DNA from: JAADHI01 sp964451325
GTDB taxonomy: Bacteria > Nitrospirota > Nitrospiria > SBBL01 > JAADHI01
Length of the DNA stretch: 64,000 nucleotides
NCBI GenBank assembly: GCA_964451325.1
Contig: CAYVHO010000005.1
Location: 1-64,000, forward strand
Direction of reading: 5' to 3'
Positions within the stretch are counted from its first letter, which is position 1. Each line of letters begins with the position of its first letter. The notes beneath the pieces are model-generated. The model did no database searches. It was not told the origin of the DNA and saw nothing but the letters and a program-made list of their open reading frames with translations. The position numbers and the translations under genes are program-made. Positions 16,865 to 23,925 of the stretch are shown in pieces.

Positions 16865-17260
16865 CTATTTTTCGGATGCATTCGCACAAACAATACAGAG
16901 AAATGCGGTGAGGTCAAAATCGAGCCGTTTGGGGTCAATGTTTTCATCACATTTCAGGCAATAGCCAAACGCGTCTTTTTCAATTCTTTGCAAGGCGCCG
17001 ATAATACGCTGAATTTGAATCTCACGTCTTCGTTTTGTTTCAAGCGACATGGCCTGTGATTGCATGGCATCCATTCGAGATAAACGTCCGACTGCTGTTT
17101 GATCAAGCATCACGGGTTTTCTGGCCGAATGGCTTGTTTCATGCCAATCTTCGAGTTCTGATTTTAGGTCGAGCAACTTTTTTTTGATTGATTCGAGGTC
17201 GAGATTAAAATCTTTCATTTTTCCATCGTAATCGTGTTTTTTGGAGTGAAATTGTTTCAC
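16865..17260 (-). CDS. DksA/TraR-family zinc-finger protein
   Basis: A 131-residue protein: N-terminal coiled-coil helices (SIKKKLLDLKSELEDWHET, then RREIQIQRIIGALQRIEK) followed by the C4 zinc finger YCLKCDENIDPKRLDFD and LCIVCA. Such proteins bind the RNA polymerase secondary channel and change promoter output, often with ppGpp. The coiled-coil tip DxxDA is represented by SRMDAMQ. The GTG at 17260 has a weak ribosome site; ATG at 17218 is an alternative start giving 117 residues. Confidence 0.82.
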   Translation of the reverse strand: MKQFHSKKHDYDGKMKDFNLDLESIKKKLLDLKSELEDWHETSHSARKPVMLDQTAVGRLSRMDAMQSQAMSLETKRRREIQIQRIIGALQRIEKDAFGYCLKCDENIDPKRLDFDLTAFLCIVCANASEK

Positions 17261-17417
17261 CTCAGCCGAAACTGAAGTTCATACTAGAGTATCGGGATGC
17301 AAAAAGGCAAAAACCATCTTTCTGCCTTGCTCCTTCAAATCCTGCGGTTGATCTTCAAGTCTCTAAAGGCTACACTCGCTGATCTTTTGATGATTTATTT
17401 TTGAATATGAGGACTTT

Positions 17418-17606
17418 ATGAAAGACGATGAAGAGAGCATTCTCTCTAAATTTTCCAATCAAGATCCGGGTTCAGGCGGTTATGGTGACAAAGAAGAGGC
17501 TGAAGTAACTCAGCCGACAAAACCCAAAATAAGCGCCTCAGCAAAGGCCAAAAAGAAGAGTAAGAATAAAGCGGCCAAAAAGGCACGAAAGAAGCATCGA
17601 AAATAG
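17418..17606 (+). CDS. Small lysine-rich protein, 62 aa
   Basis: An acidic N-half (KDDEESILSKFSNQDPGSGG) is followed by a very basic alanine-lysine tail (ASAKAKKKSKNKAAKKARKK). The tail resembles histone-H1-like or ribosome-associated basic tails. TGAGGA precedes the ATG. There is no defined domain. It is probably a nucleic-acid-binding peptide, by composition only. Confidence 0.5.
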   Translation: MKDDEESILSKFSNQDPGSGGYGDKEEAEVTQPTKPKISASAKAKKKSKNKAAKKARKKHRK

Positions 17607-17710
17607 ACTGTTCTTCTGAAAAAAATAAGTGATTGAATAGAATATCGAAGTTTTTTTAACGAAAAGACCCATGATTATTGCTCGTATTTCGGTTTGAATT
17701 TTTAGTAACA

Positions 17711-17778
17711 CGTCATGCTCGCGAAAGCGGGCATCCAGGGGTTTGTCTCTTTGGATTTTCGCCTGCGTGGGAATGACG
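17711..17778. repeat. REP-like palindromic intergenic repeat
   Basis: CGTCATGCTCGCGAAAGCGG, then GCATCCAGG, with a mirrored TGGAT...GCGTGGGAATGACG. This matches the dispersed CGTCATTCCCGCGAAAGCGG element type known from many bacterial genomes. The arms are no longer perfect, suggesting an old copy. It lies upstream of trmI. I saw no second copy in this window. Confidence 0.65.
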
Positions 17779-17853
17779 ACGCCAAAATAATGGTTTTTTT
17801 CAAACTGAGACGCTTTTTCGTTTGTATTTTACGAAAGCAGGATAGGGGGTATT

Positions 17854-18690
17854 GTGATTCCTTTTACATCGGGAGAACGTCTGCATTTGCTCAATAAAAA
17901 AGGGCGGGTGTATCGTATTGAATTAAAAGAAGGTGCAACTTATGAGTTTAGTGGAGAAAAGATTCCCCACGACGAGATTATCGGTTTAGAGGATGGTTCT
18001 GAGATTGTGCTTTCACGCGGGACGCGCTTTTTTGTGTTAAGACCGACTTTGGCTGAATACACGCTGCATATGAAACGTGGTGCGCAGATTCTTTATCCCA
18101 AAGATTTAGCCCTAATTCCCATGTGGGCGGATGTGTATCCGGGGGCGACGGTGATTGAGGCAGGTATTGGTTCGGGGGCGCTGACCATTCCGCTTTTAAA
18201 TGCGATTGGAGAAAAAGGGCGACTGATTAGTTACGAACTGCGCGAAGATTTTGCACGACGGGCGATCAAAAATATTGAGAACTATTTTAATCCCTCCCCA
18301 TTGAATGACCGTTTATTGATTCACAATCAAAGCATTTATGAAGGTATTGTCGAAGAAGCGGTGGATCGCATTGTCTTGGATTTGCCTGAACCACATCTGG
18401 TTGTTCCCCATGCGGTCGAAAAATTACGATCCGGCGGGATTTTTCTTTGTTTTTTACCCACAGTGCCTCAAATTGAGAAGGTTGTCTTGGCTTTGCAGGA
18501 AGCCCGTGTTTTTGAGTCGATTGAAACCTTCGAAACAATGTTACGTCCCTGGAATATTGATGGCCGTAGTGTTAGGCCCAGTTTGCGTATGGTCGCGCAT
18601 TCTGGATTCATTACGACGGCCCGAAAGGTCACACGGATCAAAAGAAATGAGCCAGCGCCAGCGCCGCTTCTTGACTCAGCGCTTCCTTAA
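17854..18690 (+). CDS. trmI: tRNA (adenine-N1)-methyltransferase TrmI-like
   Basis: A 278-residue SAM methyltransferase of the TrmI family, which makes m1A58 in the tRNA T-loop. The N-domain (FTSGERLHLLNKKGRVYRIE, RGTRFFVLRPTLAEYTLHMK) is followed by ILYPKDLALIPMWADVYPG, the SAM motif VIEAGIGSGALTIPLL, YELREDFARRAIKN and the catalytic-loop IVLDLPEPH. The start is GTG at 17854 after AGGATAGGGGG. It is shared by archaea and many bacteria. Confidence 0.9.
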   Translation: MIPFTSGERLHLLNKKGRVYRIELKEGATYEFSGEKIPHDEIIGLEDGSEIVLSRGTRFFVLRPTLAEYTLHMKRGAQILYPKDLALIPMWADVYPGATVIEAGIGSGALTIPLLNAIGEKGRLISYELREDFARRAIKNIENYFNPSPLNDRLLIHNQSIYEGIVEEAVDRIVLDLPEPHLVVPHAVEKLRSGGIFLCFLPTVPQIEKVVLALQEARVFESIETFETMLRPWNIDGRSVRPSLRMVAHSGFITTARKVTRIKRNEPAPAPLLDSALP

Positions 18691-18703
18691 AATGATGGCG
18701 TGA

Positions 18704-19195
18704 TTATTTTAGAAACTGAAAGAGTGTTGCGCCGATTGTTGTGCCAATAATGTTGTAGCCGACATCCCACCAGTCAAAGACCCGGCTGGGCAGGACCCAT
18801 TGAATCAACTCATCACCCAGACCAATTGTTCCGCCCAAAAGGACAACCAGAATAAAACCCCCAAAACCTGAAAAACGCGGTTTTAGCGTCCTGGCGATCA
18901 AATATCCCAGCACCCCGTATTGCAGGAAATGGATGCGTTCAGCAGGAAGATCCATCTGTGCGACGAAAAAAAGTAGAATACTTAAGAGGATAATAGAGAG
19001 TAGTAGATAGACCTTTGTTGTTTTTTTGATAATCCAAAAAATAGTAATAAATCCTGCTGCAAATAAGAGCAGGTTGATGGAAAGCCCAAAATCTGAGCCC
19101 AGTTGTTTGCGTAAGAATTGCAGCCATCCATTGCCAAAGGGCAGTGACAGATAAATCAAAGCGGTATAAATAATAACGGCCGTCCAGGGTTTCAT
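18704..19195 (-). CDS. VanZ-like integral membrane protein
   Basis: A 163-residue protein with about four membrane helices and the VanZ-type pattern: YTALIYLSLPF at the start, MDLPAERIHFLQYGVLGYLI in the middle and GLGDELIQWVLPSRVFDWWD near the end, then NIIGTTIGA. VanZ domains occur in teicoplanin-resistance and many uncharacterised proteins. The ATG at 19195 overlaps the stop of the upstream hydrolase gene (ATGA), so they are co-translated. No resistance role can be inferred. Confidence 0.8.
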   Translation of the reverse strand: MKPWTAVIIYTALIYLSLPFGNGWLQFLRKQLGSDFGLSINLLLFAAGFITIFWIIKKTTKVYLLLSIILLSILLFFVAQMDLPAERIHFLQYGVLGYLIARTLKPRFSGFGGFILVVLLGGTIGLGDELIQWVLPSRVFDWWDVGYNIIGTTIGATLFQFLK

Positions 19196-20016
19196 GTCCA
19201 CCCACATTCGATTTGTAGTGTTCTGCCGTCGCTGCTTGCGGTGATATTTCCATCTTGATCGGTTCTATAAAGGGTTTTGCTTTGTTGTCGATATGCGGAA
19301 AGTACTTTTGCATTCGGGGCTTGATAGTCGTTTTCGCCAATGGTGAGGACGCTGATTTGGGGACTTGCGCACTTTAGGAAGGGCTCAAAAACTGCCGTGT
19401 CGTTGGCATGGTGTGGAATCTTCATGAGATCACATTTTAGCTGTTCGCCGTAATCGTTATAAAGCTTTTTTTGTGTCTCTAGCCCAATATCTGCCATCAG
19501 CAAAAAACAGACCATACCGTGTGTGATAAGCAATACAAGGGAGTCCTCGTTTTGGTTTCCGGTGAGGTTTTCCGGGTGCAGTACCTCAATTTGAAGGGTT
19601 GCGGTCTTCAGAAGCTTTTCCCCCTGCCTGACCACGTGCAGACGATGTTTTTTTAGTTGCGTGATGATCGGGGCGATTTCAGCTTTAATTTCCGAGTCTT
19701 CAATTTCAAAGGGAATGCGGATTTCTCCGGGTATTTTTTGCATGAAATTTTCTAAAATAGGGAAAAGTCCGCCAACATGGTCTTTGTGGAAATGCGTGAT
19801 AATGAGCATATCGATTGATTGAATGTTAAGTTTCTGCAATGCCGCAAGTAAGCGTGGTGAGTACGCTTGTTTTCCACCGTCGATGAGAATATTGCCCGAT
19901 TCGGGTGTTTGAAGGATGAAGGCGTCTCCATAAGCGACGTCAATGAAATGAATTTTGAAGTGAGGGAACGTTGCGGGGAAGCGTGATGAGCGCACACTGG
20001 GATGAGCGAAGGTCAC
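19192..20016 (-). CDS. MBL-fold metallohydrolase (ComEC C-terminal-like)
   Basis: About 274 residues of a metallo-beta-lactamase-fold hydrolase. It has IHFIDVAYGDAFIL, ILIDGGKQ, the metal motif THFHKDHVGG, DSLVLLITHG, LLMADIG and KIPHHAND, the layout of stand-alone ComEC/Rec2-type C-terminal domains, probably a nuclease or phosphodiesterase. I place the start at GTG 20016, eight or so bases after GGGGAA; the open frame extends further into mrp but that part is a shadow. The ribosome site lies in one arm of a hairpin (19971-20030). Confidence 0.82.
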   Translation of the reverse strand: MTFAHPSVRSSRFPATFPHFKIHFIDVAYGDAFILQTPESGNILIDGGKQAYSPRLLAALQKLNIQSIDMLIITHFHKDHVGGLFPILENFMQKIPGEIRIPFEIEDSEIKAEIAPIITQLKKHRLHVVRQGEKLLKTATLQIEVLHPENLTGNQNEDSLVLLITHGMVCFLLMADIGLETQKKLYNDYGEQLKCDLMKIPHHANDTAVFEPFLKCASPQISVLTIGENDYQAPNAKVLSAYRQQSKTLYRTDQDGNITASSDGRTLQIECGWT

Positions 20017-20030
20017 AGCGTTCCCCGCAA
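19971..20030 (-). promoter_or_regulatory. Inverted repeat enclosing the MBL-hydrolase ribosome site and start
   Basis: TTGCGGGGAA (19971-19980) and TTCCCCGCAA (20021-20030) are perfect 10 bp complements, extended by GCGTGA against TCACAGC with two bulges. In the minus-strand mRNA one arm contains the GGGGAA ribosome site of the GTG at 20016, so the stem would hide it. It could be translational control within the mrp-MBL mRNA or chance. Confidence 0.55.
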
Positions 20031-20035
20031 AGAAA

Positions 20036-21112
20036 TTATTGAATGATATTAAGCGAGATCTTATCGGCGTTTGTTGTGGAGACCTGCTCTTCCAAGCTTT
20101 TTGCGATATCCATAAACGACCGTGTTTGTGCTGAATCGGGGTCAGCAATGATAATCGGTATGCCAGAATCACCGCCCTCACGAATGGCCGGGTCGATAGG
20201 GATTTCACCCAGAAAGGGAATATCTAATTTTTCTGCGGCGGTTCTGCCTCCACCGCGGCTAAAAATTTCGGTGGCTTCGTGGCAGTGCGGACATTCAAAA
20301 AAGCTCATATTTTCAATGATCCCCAAGAGAGGCACATTCACTTTTTTGAACATGGCCAGGCCCTTTTTGGAGTCGAGTAGTGCGACTTCCTGAGGGGTCG
20401 TGACAATGACTGCACCTGTTAAGGGGACAAGCTGTGCGATGGAGAGTTGTGCATCGCCTGTTCCTGGTGGCAAGTCGATCAAAAGGTAGTCCAAGTCGCC
20501 CCAGGCAACATCTCGAATGAGTTGCTGGATTGCGCCATGTACCATTGGCCCACGCCAAATCATCGGGGTGTCTTCCGGGACAAAAAAAGCCATGGAAATA
20601 AAACGCACCCCATGGTTTTGTGCCGGAGAAATTTTGTCTCCTTTGGGTGTAGGTGCTGTTTTAATCCCCATCATCAGCGGAATGTTTGGGCCATAAATAT
20701 CGGCATCTAACAATCCGACACGTGCACCTCCTTTTGCGAGTGCGACAGCCAGATTAACGCTTACAGTCGATTTTCCGACACCGCCTTTTCCGCTGCTGAT
20801 CGCAATGATGTTTTGAACTCCGGGTAATAGTTTGTCCTCACCCGTCGCCTGTGTGGGCTTGTCCTGTTCGGGAAAGATGATGTTAACATCGCCGATATCG
20901 GGAATACTCTCCTGTAGTGCAGCTTTTACGAGCCGAGTGACCTCGGCTTTTAGGGGGTTCCCTGGAGAGGGAAGGACAATTTGTAGGGAGACTTTATCCC
21001 CGTTGATGAGGATATTTTTAACACGGTCCAGTGTGACAATATCGTCGGAAAGACCGGGCTCAATCACTTTTTTGAGTGCTTTTAAAACGATGGCTTCTGT
21101 AATTTGAGACAT
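20036..21112 (-). CDS. apbC: Mrp/ApbC-type Fe-S cluster carrier ATPase
   Basis: A 358-residue P-loop ATPase that carries and transfers 4Fe-4S clusters. Residues 1 to about 85 are a MIP18/DUF59 domain (ITEAIVLKALKKVIEPGL). The NTPase has the deviant Walker A ISSGKGGVGKSTVSVNLAVA, LLDADIYGPNIPLMMG and DYLLIDLPPGTGDAQLSIAQ. The cluster-bridging CxxC is ECPHCHEATEIF. ATG 21112 follows GGGGGAG; an upstream in-frame start lacks one. It would support the many Fe-S and cytochrome proteins of this genome. Confidence 0.93.
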   Translation of the reverse strand: MSQITEAIVLKALKKVIEPGLSDDIVTLDRVKNILINGDKVSLQIVLPSPGNPLKAEVTRLVKAALQESIPDIGDVNIIFPEQDKPTQATGEDKLLPGVQNIIAISSGKGGVGKSTVSVNLAVALAKGGARVGLLDADIYGPNIPLMMGIKTAPTPKGDKISPAQNHGVRFISMAFFVPEDTPMIWRGPMVHGAIQQLIRDVAWGDLDYLLIDLPPGTGDAQLSIAQLVPLTGAVIVTTPQEVALLDSKKGLAMFKKVNVPLLGIIENMSFFECPHCHEATEIFSRGGGRTAAEKLDIPFLGEIPIDPAIREGGDSGIPIIIADPDSAQTRSFMDIAKSLEEQVSTTNADKISLNIIQ

Positions 21113-21237
21113 AACTCCCCCATAGGTCAAATAAGTTCTATTTGCCCAATATAGCGTGTGGTCAGATCCCTTGTAAAGAAACAATCTTTCAGGTTGCTTG
21201 TTTTTTTACGATATTTGGAGACGGGCTAAAATAGCGG

Positions 21238-21327
21238 CTACTTGCGTTTGTGTCTCATCTTCTTAAGTTGTTTTCGGTGTTTATGTTTACTCATTTTCTT
21301 TCTTCTCTTTTTAATAACACTAGACAT
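21238..21327 (-). CDS. 29-aa AURKAIP1/COX24-domain basic peptide
   Basis: A very short gene read on the minus strand from ATG at 21327 to TAG at 21238, preceded by AAAGGAG and GAGGT. It encodes MSSVIKKRRKKMSKHKHRKQ and then LKKMRHKRK. SVIKKRRKKMxKHKxRKxLKxxRHxRRK is the pattern I remember for bacterial AURKAIP1/COX24-domain proteins, about 30 residues long and associated with the ribosome in related cases. It lies between the Usp gene and mrp, on the same strand. Because of its size automatic callers usually miss it. Confidence 0.85.
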   Translation of the reverse strand: MSSVIKKRRKKMSKHKHRKQLKKMRHKRK

Positions 21328-21354
21328 ACATACCTCATCTCCTTTGTTGTTTTT

Positions 21355-22293
21355 TTAGGTTGTTCCTTGTAGCGATATTTTTCCTCGCTTTTCTCTTACA
21401 ACGAGTACAGGGCATTCCCCGTATTCAATGACTTTCAAGGGGGTGCTGCCCAGAAAGAATTTTTTGACGGCAGAACTGCCACTTGCACCCATGACCACGA
21501 TATCATGATCTTTGGCTTCGTCAATGATTTCTTCTGAAGGGCGTCCCACTCGTGTTTTTTGTTCTGCTTTGACGCCCAATTGAGAGAGAATCATGTCTGC
21601 TCTTCGTGTCAACTGCGTGGCTTCTTCTTTGTCATTTTCTTCTTCTGCAACCGAAAGAATGGTCATTTTTGCGCCCATTTTTTGAGCAATTTCCGCACCG
21701 ATGATCTCTGCACGTTCAGCCAATCGGGAGCCATCCGTACAAAGCAGAAAGGTATTTTCTGCTTTAATATTTTTTGCAATCAAAACACTACATGCGGCGA
21801 GGTCTGAGACTCGAAGCGCTGTGCTTCCCACAAAATGTGTTGAGTAGCCTTTATGCCCACGGGAGCCGATAATGACAAGGTCGTAATTTCCAAAATCCGC
21901 CTCTTCTAAAATTTCATTAACCGGATGTCCTTCTCGCAACCTCAAGCGCACCATCTCCCCACGAAGACCAATCAGGTGTAGCTCGGTTGCACCATGCACA
22001 TCGACACGGAAGGCACGACTCACTTTTTCCTCTTTGAGTGGTGCTGTTTTTGTGAGTCCGATCTCTGTTAATATTTCCTTTGCCCGAATTAAAGAGTCAA
22101 CCCCTGGAATTTCTAAATTCCATTCCCCCAGTTTTTTCCGTGCCGTGGTGAGTTGCACCCGATTTCGCGGTGAAATGGGGGGACGTACGTGAAGAATGCT
22201 GACATCGGCATTCATTACTTTGGCCAGTCGTCCGCCAAAACGGATTGCATCTTCCGCGTAATGCTCTCCATCTGTACACATCAAGACTTTCAT
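21355..22293 (-). CDS. Tandem universal stress protein (two UspA domains)
   Basis: A 312-residue protein with two Usp domains. Domain 1 starts MKVLMCTDGEHYAEDAIRFG and ends with GSRGHKGYSTHFVGSTALRV. Domain 2 starts FLLCTDGSRLAERAEII and ends with GASGSSAVKKFFLGSTPLKV and GECPVLVV. The G-x2-G-x9-G-(S/T) ATP-binding pattern is kept in both. A roughly 70-residue linker with beta-strand character (VDVHGATELHLIGLRGEMVR) separates them. It lies 14 bp after the DASS transporter gene, so they are likely one unit. Confidence 0.9.
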   Translation of the reverse strand: MKVLMCTDGEHYAEDAIRFGGRLAKVMNADVSILHVRPPISPRNRVQLTTARKKLGEWNLEIPGVDSLIRAKEILTEIGLTKTAPLKEEKVSRAFRVDVHGATELHLIGLRGEMVRLRLREGHPVNEILEEADFGNYDLVIIGSRGHKGYSTHFVGSTALRVSDLAACSVLIAKNIKAENTFLLCTDGSRLAERAEIIGAEIAQKMGAKMTILSVAEEENDKEEATQLTRRADMILSQLGVKAEQKTRVGRPSEEIIDEAKDHDIVVMGASGSSAVKKFFLGSTPLKVIEYGECPVLVVREKRGKISLQGTT

Positions 22294-22307
22294 TCTTTAG
22301 AAGTTCC

Positions 22308-23711
22308 TCAATGTCCCAATAAACGCCAATACCCCACTGATATCAATTGAATTACAATAAAAGAGAGTAGAATGAGTTTCCAACCCGCTTTTAAAAAGTC
22401 ACTTTTTTTAAGATAACCACTTCCATAAATAATATTGCAGGCCGGAGAAGCCACGGCCGTGAGAAAACAAAAAGATGCGGAAATGACCGTAATGAAACCC
22501 GCAGCGATGACGGAGGTGCCAGAAAGACTTGCGATATTTAAGGTAATTGGGCCTAAGATACCGACCGTGGCGCCACTGCTCATGACCATGGCCATCAAAA
22601 TTGTAATGAAACTCATGACCGCCAGCAGTGGCAGGCCACTCCGTATGCCTGTTGGCTCAAGCCAGGTGAGAAAGGAGTGAGAAAGCCATTCGGCTACGCC
22701 CGTTCGTTTCATCATGATGCCCAAAGAAATCGCGCCACCATAAATTAAGATTGTCCCCCAGTTTACATTGTTATTCAGGTCTTCCCATTTGACAATACCC
22801 ATCGTCAAAAAGAGTAAGGCCCCAATCAAAGCGGTAATGCCGAGGCCGATTGTATCCGAAATTGTCATCCACATCAACACCGTGGCAAGAAAGATGATCA
22901 CTGTGAGCCATTCTTGCCGTGACATCTTTCCACTTTTGGCGACTTTTTCTTTGAGTGCGGCGACGGCAGGCGAGAGATCTGTTATTTCGGGTCTAAACGT
23001 ATGATAAAGAACGAAGGCGATAATGGGTGCACCAATGAGCAACATCGGATAGGCCATTTTAATCCATGTAAAATAGCTGATGCGAAGATCAAACATCTCC
23101 TGCCAATAGGCGAGCATAATCGCATTTCTTGCACCGCCCGAAGGGGTTCCTGCCCCGGCGATCATGGCCCCATAGGCGATGGACAGCAGGATCGCAATGG
23201 ACAAATTTCTGATTTTCCGCCAATCACTATGGCTGTACCGGATCAGCGCGACGCCAACGGGCATCATCATGGCGGCAACCGTGTGTTCTCCGATAAAAGA
23301 TGCGAGTAAGGCGGAAACAACAACCAATCCCAGGATGATGCGATCTGCACGGGGGCCTGTGATTTTTACGATGGCTAAAGCGATGCGTTTGTCCAGGTTT
23401 TGTTTAACCAGGGCCGTTGCGATCATGAGAGAACCCATGATGAAAAAGACAGAATCACTCATGAAAGATTGAGCAACAACGCTCGGTTTTGCGAGGCCGA
23501 GCAAGACCTCAGAAATTGCGATGAAAAGGGCGACACCGGGAAGCGGGATGGGTTCAGTCACAAAAAAGATAAAAACGACAACAAGCAGGGCCAGGGTGCG
23601 CATTCCTATGGGGGTGAGCCCTTCTGGCGTGGGGATTGAAAGCAAGAAGCCGCCGATTGAGAATGCGATAAATATCCATCTTTTCTCAAGCAGTTTTGAG
23701 AACAGCGTCAT
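22308..23711 (-). CDS. DASS-family (SLC13-type) anion/dicarboxylate transporter
   Basis: A 467-residue membrane protein with about 12 helices. The repeated substrate and sodium sites are visible as AMIAGAGTPSGGARNAIML in the first half and SSGATVGILGPITLN plus SFCFLTAVASPACNIIYGSG in the second. Families with this fold import citrate, succinate or sulfate with Na+. The usual SNT motifs are replaced by TPSG and SSGAT variants, so the substrate is open. It is followed by a universal stress gene. Confidence 0.85.
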   Translation of the reverse strand: MTLFSKLLEKRWIFIAFSIGGFLLSIPTPEGLTPIGMRTLALLVVVFIFFVTEPIPLPGVALFIAISEVLLGLAKPSVVAQSFMSDSVFFIMGSLMIATALVKQNLDKRIALAIVKITGPRADRIILGLVVVSALLASFIGEHTVAAMMMPVGVALIRYSHSDWRKIRNLSIAILLSIAYGAMIAGAGTPSGGARNAIMLAYWQEMFDLRISYFTWIKMAYPMLLIGAPIIAFVLYHTFRPEITDLSPAVAALKEKVAKSGKMSRQEWLTVIIFLATVLMWMTISDTIGLGITALIGALLFLTMGIVKWEDLNNNVNWGTILIYGGAISLGIMMKRTGVAEWLSHSFLTWLEPTGIRSGLPLLAVMSFITILMAMVMSSGATVGILGPITLNIASLSGTSVIAAGFITVISASFCFLTAVASPACNIIYGSGYLKKSDFLKAGWKLILLSFIVIQLISVGYWRLLGH

Positions 23712-23925
23712 CTAAGGAACCGAATGGTTTTCAAAGCGAGATGGTATGACCTGAAATCTATAAAGAGTATAGCAAAAAAAATCCTATTTCAGTGATGAAT
23801 CTTTTTCCGTGTGATTGATTTGAATGATCCCAATACACAGACCGTGTTTGGCTTGATATCAAGAAGGAAGAAGCATAAAATAACCGCGCTCTATCCATTT
23901 GATTTAGGAGGCTGTGTTCCTTGTA

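Noticed and set aside
17715..17897. 60-residue frame starting MLAKAGIQGFVSLDF
   Set aside because: It is the translation of the REP-like palindrome, a common spurious database protein, and it overlaps the trmI start.
19192..20208. Full 338-residue frame for the MBL hydrolase
   Set aside because: The first 60-odd residues overlap the end of mrp in another frame and carry no domain; GTG 20016 has a ribosome site and precedes the conserved core.
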